Shown here: one piece after another, positions 42,186 through 44,405 of the stretch
Position numbering within the stretch: the first letter of the stretch is position 1
How the letters are laid out: the number at the start of each line of letters is the position of its first letter
Source: an uncultured OM182 clade bacterium
Lineage (GTDB): Bacteria; Pseudomonadota; Gammaproteobacteria; Pseudomonadales; Azotimanducaceae
Assembly (NCBI GenBank): GCA_905182025.1
Contig: CAJJAA010000051.1
Location: forward strand, 1 to 44,405
DNA: 44,405 nt
Reading direction: 5' to 3'
Notes under the pieces: model-generated
What the model saw: only the letters and a program-made list of their open reading frames with translations
Told to the model about the DNA's origin: nothing
Databases searched by the model: none
Translations under genes and position numbers: made by a program

Positions 42186-42875
42186 ATGACATTCGAAAAG
42201 ATCTACGAAAGAGCCGTTAAGCGAAAAGGCGAAGAGGCCCTTCTGGACAGCCTGCCCGAGATGAACACACCTCGCGCACTGGCCCAAATACCGGATGCTA
42301 TCTACCTACGGGAAATGTCTAAGTGTGTGTTTCGGGCCGGCTTTGTCTGGAAAATTGTCGAATACAAATGGCCTAATTTTGAGCGAGCCTTTGCCAACTT
42401 TAATCCGAAGGCTGTCGCTAACTTCAGCGATGAGAGACTTGATGAACTGGCCCTAGATGCTTCAATCATCAGGAATAGAACCAAGATTTTGACAATTCGA
42501 GATAACGCCATGTTTGTCTTGGATATGATCGAGCAGCACCAATCTTTTGGTCAGTTTCTGGCGGACTGGCCTGCAGATGACATCGTTGGTCTGCTACTGT
42601 ATCTAAAGAAACATGGCAGCCGACTGGGCGGCCGCACCAGCCAATACTTTCTTCGCTTTATGGGCAAAGACACGTTCATGTTCACTCAGGATGTAGTCAC
42701 TGTGTTGATTGCCGAGGGCATCGTTGACAAGGAACCGAGCAGTCAAAGAGATTTGCGGGCGGCCCAACAAGCATTCAATCAATGGCACGATGAAACCGGC
42801 TTACCCTACAGTCACTTAAGTCGCATTATGGCCGCATCACTCGGCACGGGCCACGAAGAGCCCGTCCATATTTGA
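42186..42875 (+). CDS. DNA-3-methyladenine glycosylase I-like (Tag family) protein
   Basis: The 229-residue protein resembles Tag: CVFRAGFVWKIVEYKWPNFE, RAFANFNPKAVANFSDERLD and SIIRNRTKILTIRDNAM correspond to the tryptophan/acidic pocket and the helix after it. Tag-type enzymes remove alkylated adenine from DNA. The C-terminal half (LYLKKHGSRLGGRTSQYFLR and SHLSRIMAASLGTGHE) differs from E. coli Tag, and I do not see its zinc-binding Cys/His cluster. Family membership is likely; activity is less sure. Confidence 0.75.
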   Translation: MTFEKIYERAVKRKGEEALLDSLPEMNTPRALAQIPDAIYLREMSKCVFRAGFVWKIVEYKWPNFERAFANFNPKAVANFSDERLDELALDASIIRNRTKILTIRDNAMFVLDMIEQHQSFGQFLADWPADDIVGLLLYLKKHGSRLGGRTSQYFLRFMGKDTFMFTQDVVTVLIAEGIVDKEPSSQRDLRAAQQAFNQWHDETGLPYSHLSRIMAASLGTGHEEPVHI

Positions 42876-42980
42876 GCCTAATGCTTTGAACCTTACAGCC
42901 GAAACACCAGCAGGTCTGTTCTAAGCGCGCAAACACCTATCAAGACCGCTGGCAATCAATTGATCGTAAAAAGTTACAAC

Positions 42981-43637
42981 CTAGCTAAGGCTTTGAATGT
43001 AACCAAAGAAACCTTCGCGGTTTGCCTCCATATCAGCCGCGACCTTTTGACTGATTGGATCCGCAGCAAAGGCTGTACGCCACTGCTCAAGACCAGAGAT
43101 ACGCGCGTTCAAATCTATGCCTGTCATCTGGCCACCCATTTCAGCAACGGTCAGAACATAAAACAGATAGATGTCCGCCATCGTGAACTCAGCCCCAAGC
43201 ACCCAGGGGTCAAATGTAGCGAGTGCGTTAATACTATTAATACCACGATCTACCACAGCAACCACTTCACTAACCAATTGCTCCGGCGCTGGCGTATTCC
43301 GAAAACTGTACGGGATTAATCTGCGGTTTGGCAGCTCTATATACAGCTCTGCCATGTGCATCAACTGTCGATTTTTGTTGCGTGCAATGGCATCTGCCGG
43401 CAGTAACGGCTTCTGCGGATAAGCATCTTCAATGTATTCGCACAGCACGGCGGCTTCTGAAAGATGCTCGCCTGTGTCAGTCGTCAAGCTGGGTACTTTG
43501 AGTGCAGGGCTTAACTTGTTATAGCCCTGTGCGCTTGGGTACACCAAGTCTTCTTCAAAACTAACACCTTTATAGAGCAATGCGTGTTTCGGCATGTTGT
43601 AGTAATTGCTGTATGAAAACCCGTGAAGAACTGGCAT
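42981..43637 (-). CDS. Glutathione S-transferase family protein
   Basis: The 218-residue protein has a thioredoxin-like N-terminal domain (MPVLHGFSYSNYYNMPKHAL, then KVPSLTTDTGEHLSEAAVLC with the cis-Pro and the SEAAVL glutathione-binding turn) and an all-helical C-terminal domain with FDPWVLGAEFTMADIYLFYV. The conserved ADI cap is present. The Ser near residue 8 or 10 could be catalytic. The substrate is unknown. It converges on the Tag-like gene. Confidence 0.9.
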   Translation of the reverse strand: MPVLHGFSYSNYYNMPKHALLYKGVSFEEDLVYPSAQGYNKLSPALKVPSLTTDTGEHLSEAAVLCEYIEDAYPQKPLLPADAIARNKNRQLMHMAELYIELPNRRLIPYSFRNTPAPEQLVSEVVAVVDRGINSINALATFDPWVLGAEFTMADIYLFYVLTVAEMGGQMTGIDLNARISGLEQWRTAFAADPISQKVAADMEANREGFFGYIQSLS

Positions 43638-43690
43638 TTCTTATTCCTTAAATCAATTATTTCAACGAGTCCGCTTAACTCGTTTTGTTG

Positions 43691-43720
43691 TTTTAGTTGG
43701 TTTTGGTTGGTTTTGGCTAA
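43691..43720. repeat. Short T/G-rich low-complexity tract
   Basis: TTGGTTTTGG and similar units repeat in tandem between the GST gene and the VF530 protein gene. Nearly matching segments AGTCCGCTTAACTCG and AGTTCGCTTAACCGC flank it. It does not look coding. Confidence 0.5.
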
Positions 43721-43755
43721 GTTCGCTTAACCGCAGCCGACATTGCATTCACATA

Positions 43756-44405
43756 TTATGTTTTCTTTCTGTTTCTCGCATTTGCCCACGGGTCAACTTT
43801 ACCTTTTTCGATACCCTCTGCCGCAGGCTCACTGGCGGGATTCGCTGGGCCAGCAGACTCTGGCTGTCTAGGCTTAGCATAAGGGTTGTCACGAGACGGC
43901 GATCTACCCTGTGAGGCTCGATTTTCAGCACTCTCAGTCGCGGGTGCAGGGCTAGAAGATTCTGGCTGCCTAGGCTTGGAATAAGGTTTGTCACGAGATG
44001 GTGGTCTGTCTCTCGACGCATAACCCGTGTTGGAGCCTTGCCTACCGCCACGCCCTTTGTCGTCCCTCTTCTTCGCTCGCTTTTCTGCAAGGCGCTGCGC
44101 ATCTTCAATACTCAACTCGGCAGGTTCACGGGGCTTTTGATTGGCGGGAATAATCCGCTCCCGTGGCGGTAACAAAAACTGCTCGTCAGACGCTCTGGGC
44201 AAGTTTTTGAATTCGTACAAATAGAAAATCTCAACTTTTTCGCGAGCCCACTCCGTCTTCTTTAAAAACTTGGCGCTCGATTCAATGCTCGGGTTGACCT
44301 TGAAGCAATTGATATTCAGATAGGCGGAAAGTATGTCAAAACCGTAGTGGTTTACCAGTTCATTCAACAGTACTTTAAGGCCGATACTGTGTAGCGGGTT
44401 ATTCC
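43756..44405 (-). CDS. VF530-domain protein with a basic, repetitive low-complexity tail (N-terminus cut by window end)
   Basis: The minus-strand frame reads [20 protein letters not shown] at the window edge, then [20 protein letters not shown] and [20 protein letters not shown], so a VF530 (DUF2132) domain is nearly complete; the start codon lies outside the window. A charged segment ([20 protein letters not shown]) leads to a Pro/Ser/Arg-rich tail with the near repeats [15 protein letters not shown] and [15 protein letters not shown], ending [11 protein letters not shown]. The short member at 9023 lacks this tail. A nucleic-acid-binding role is inferred from family and charge. Confidence 0.85.
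   Translation of the reverse strand, partial: NNPLHSIGLKVLLNELVNHYGFDILSAYLNINCFKVNPSIESSAKFLKKTEWAREKVEIFYLYEFKNLPRASDEQFLLPPRERIIPANQKPREPAELSIEDAQRLAEKRAKKRDDKGRGGRQGSNTGYASRDRPPSRDKPYSKPRQPESSSPAPATESAENRASQGRSPSRDNPYAKPRQPESAGPANPASEPAAEGIEKGKVDPWANARNRKKT

Noticed and set aside
1..44405. tRNA, rRNA, CRISPR arrays, integrases, insertion sequences and riboswitches
   Set aside because: I looked for cloverleaf motifs, repeat-spacer patterns, transposase signatures and common riboswitch leaders and found none that could be supported.

Overview
The window looks like the chromosome of a marine-type gammaproteobacterium. Support comes from moderate GC, the family content (RbgA GTPase, VF530-type small proteins, a DUF4136 lipoprotein, a CBU_0592-like membrane protein) and an accessory set rich in Rieske, PhyH and carotenoid oxygenases, a PQQ dehydrogenase and cryptochrome-DASH. 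I cannot place it below class. I saw no rRNA, tRNA, CRISPR array, intact transposase or prophage gene.

Layout. 1-1.2 kb: the start of an unknown minus-strand gene and a SAM methyltransferase. 1.4-3.4 kb: a glucose-6-phosphate dehydrogenase that carries a complete cyclic-nucleotide-binding domain at its C-terminus. 3.4-6.4 kb: rbgA, two small exported proteins (one made of KEHGGKAATEA repeats) and a fatty-acid-hydroxylase-type membrane enzyme. 6.4-8.2 kb: a decay zone with a truncated, frameshifted acyltransferase-3 gene, a second eroded copy of its N-terminus, and the C-terminal half of a LysR regulator broken by one stop codon. 8.3-17.6 kb: mostly independent housekeeping or stress genes (VF530 protein, aldo/keto reductase, exported KatG, ceramidase-like protein, beta-propeller lipoprotein, crotonase, SRPBCC protein). 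17.9-22.0 kb: a quinohemoprotein dehydrogenase converging on a compact three-gene operon that resembles an ExbB/ExbD ion-driven motor with an unusual periplasmic part. 22.5-25.2 kb: a surface-polysaccharide pair (glycosyltransferase and O-antigen polymerase/ligase-like). 25.3-27.3 kb: a small ORF and a 4CL-type acyl-CoA ligase. 27.6-31.5 kb: a light/photodamage module (ferrochelatase, Nei, DUF3429, cryptochrome-DASH and a 51-residue DUF2256 zinc-ribbon protein that begins at TTG). 31.8-38.9 kb: a likely catabolic region with a carotenoid/stilbene-type oxygenase, two HCCA-isomerase-like proteins, an AraC regulator, and a divergent four-gene operon (Rieske oxygenase, barrel-like protein, small membrane protein, MFS transporter). 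39-44.4 kb: Ldh_2-type dehydrogenase divergent from a PhyH oxygenase, DUF4136 lipoprotein, Tag-like glycosylase, GST, and a second VF530-domain protein with a long low-complexity tail, cut by the window end.

The most notable points are these: the G6PD-cNMP fusion, which would place the oxidative pentose phosphate/Entner-Doudoroff entry step under direct nucleotide control; the three-gene ExbB/ExbD-like operon; the second HCCA-isomerase-like frame, which has no usable start codon and joins the first gene exactly through a +1 shift at ACC-TGA; and 10-bp direct repeats spaced 21 bp in the AraC/Rieske intergenic region, which look like a textbook AraC operator. All functional calls come from reading motifs by eye; no database search was run.
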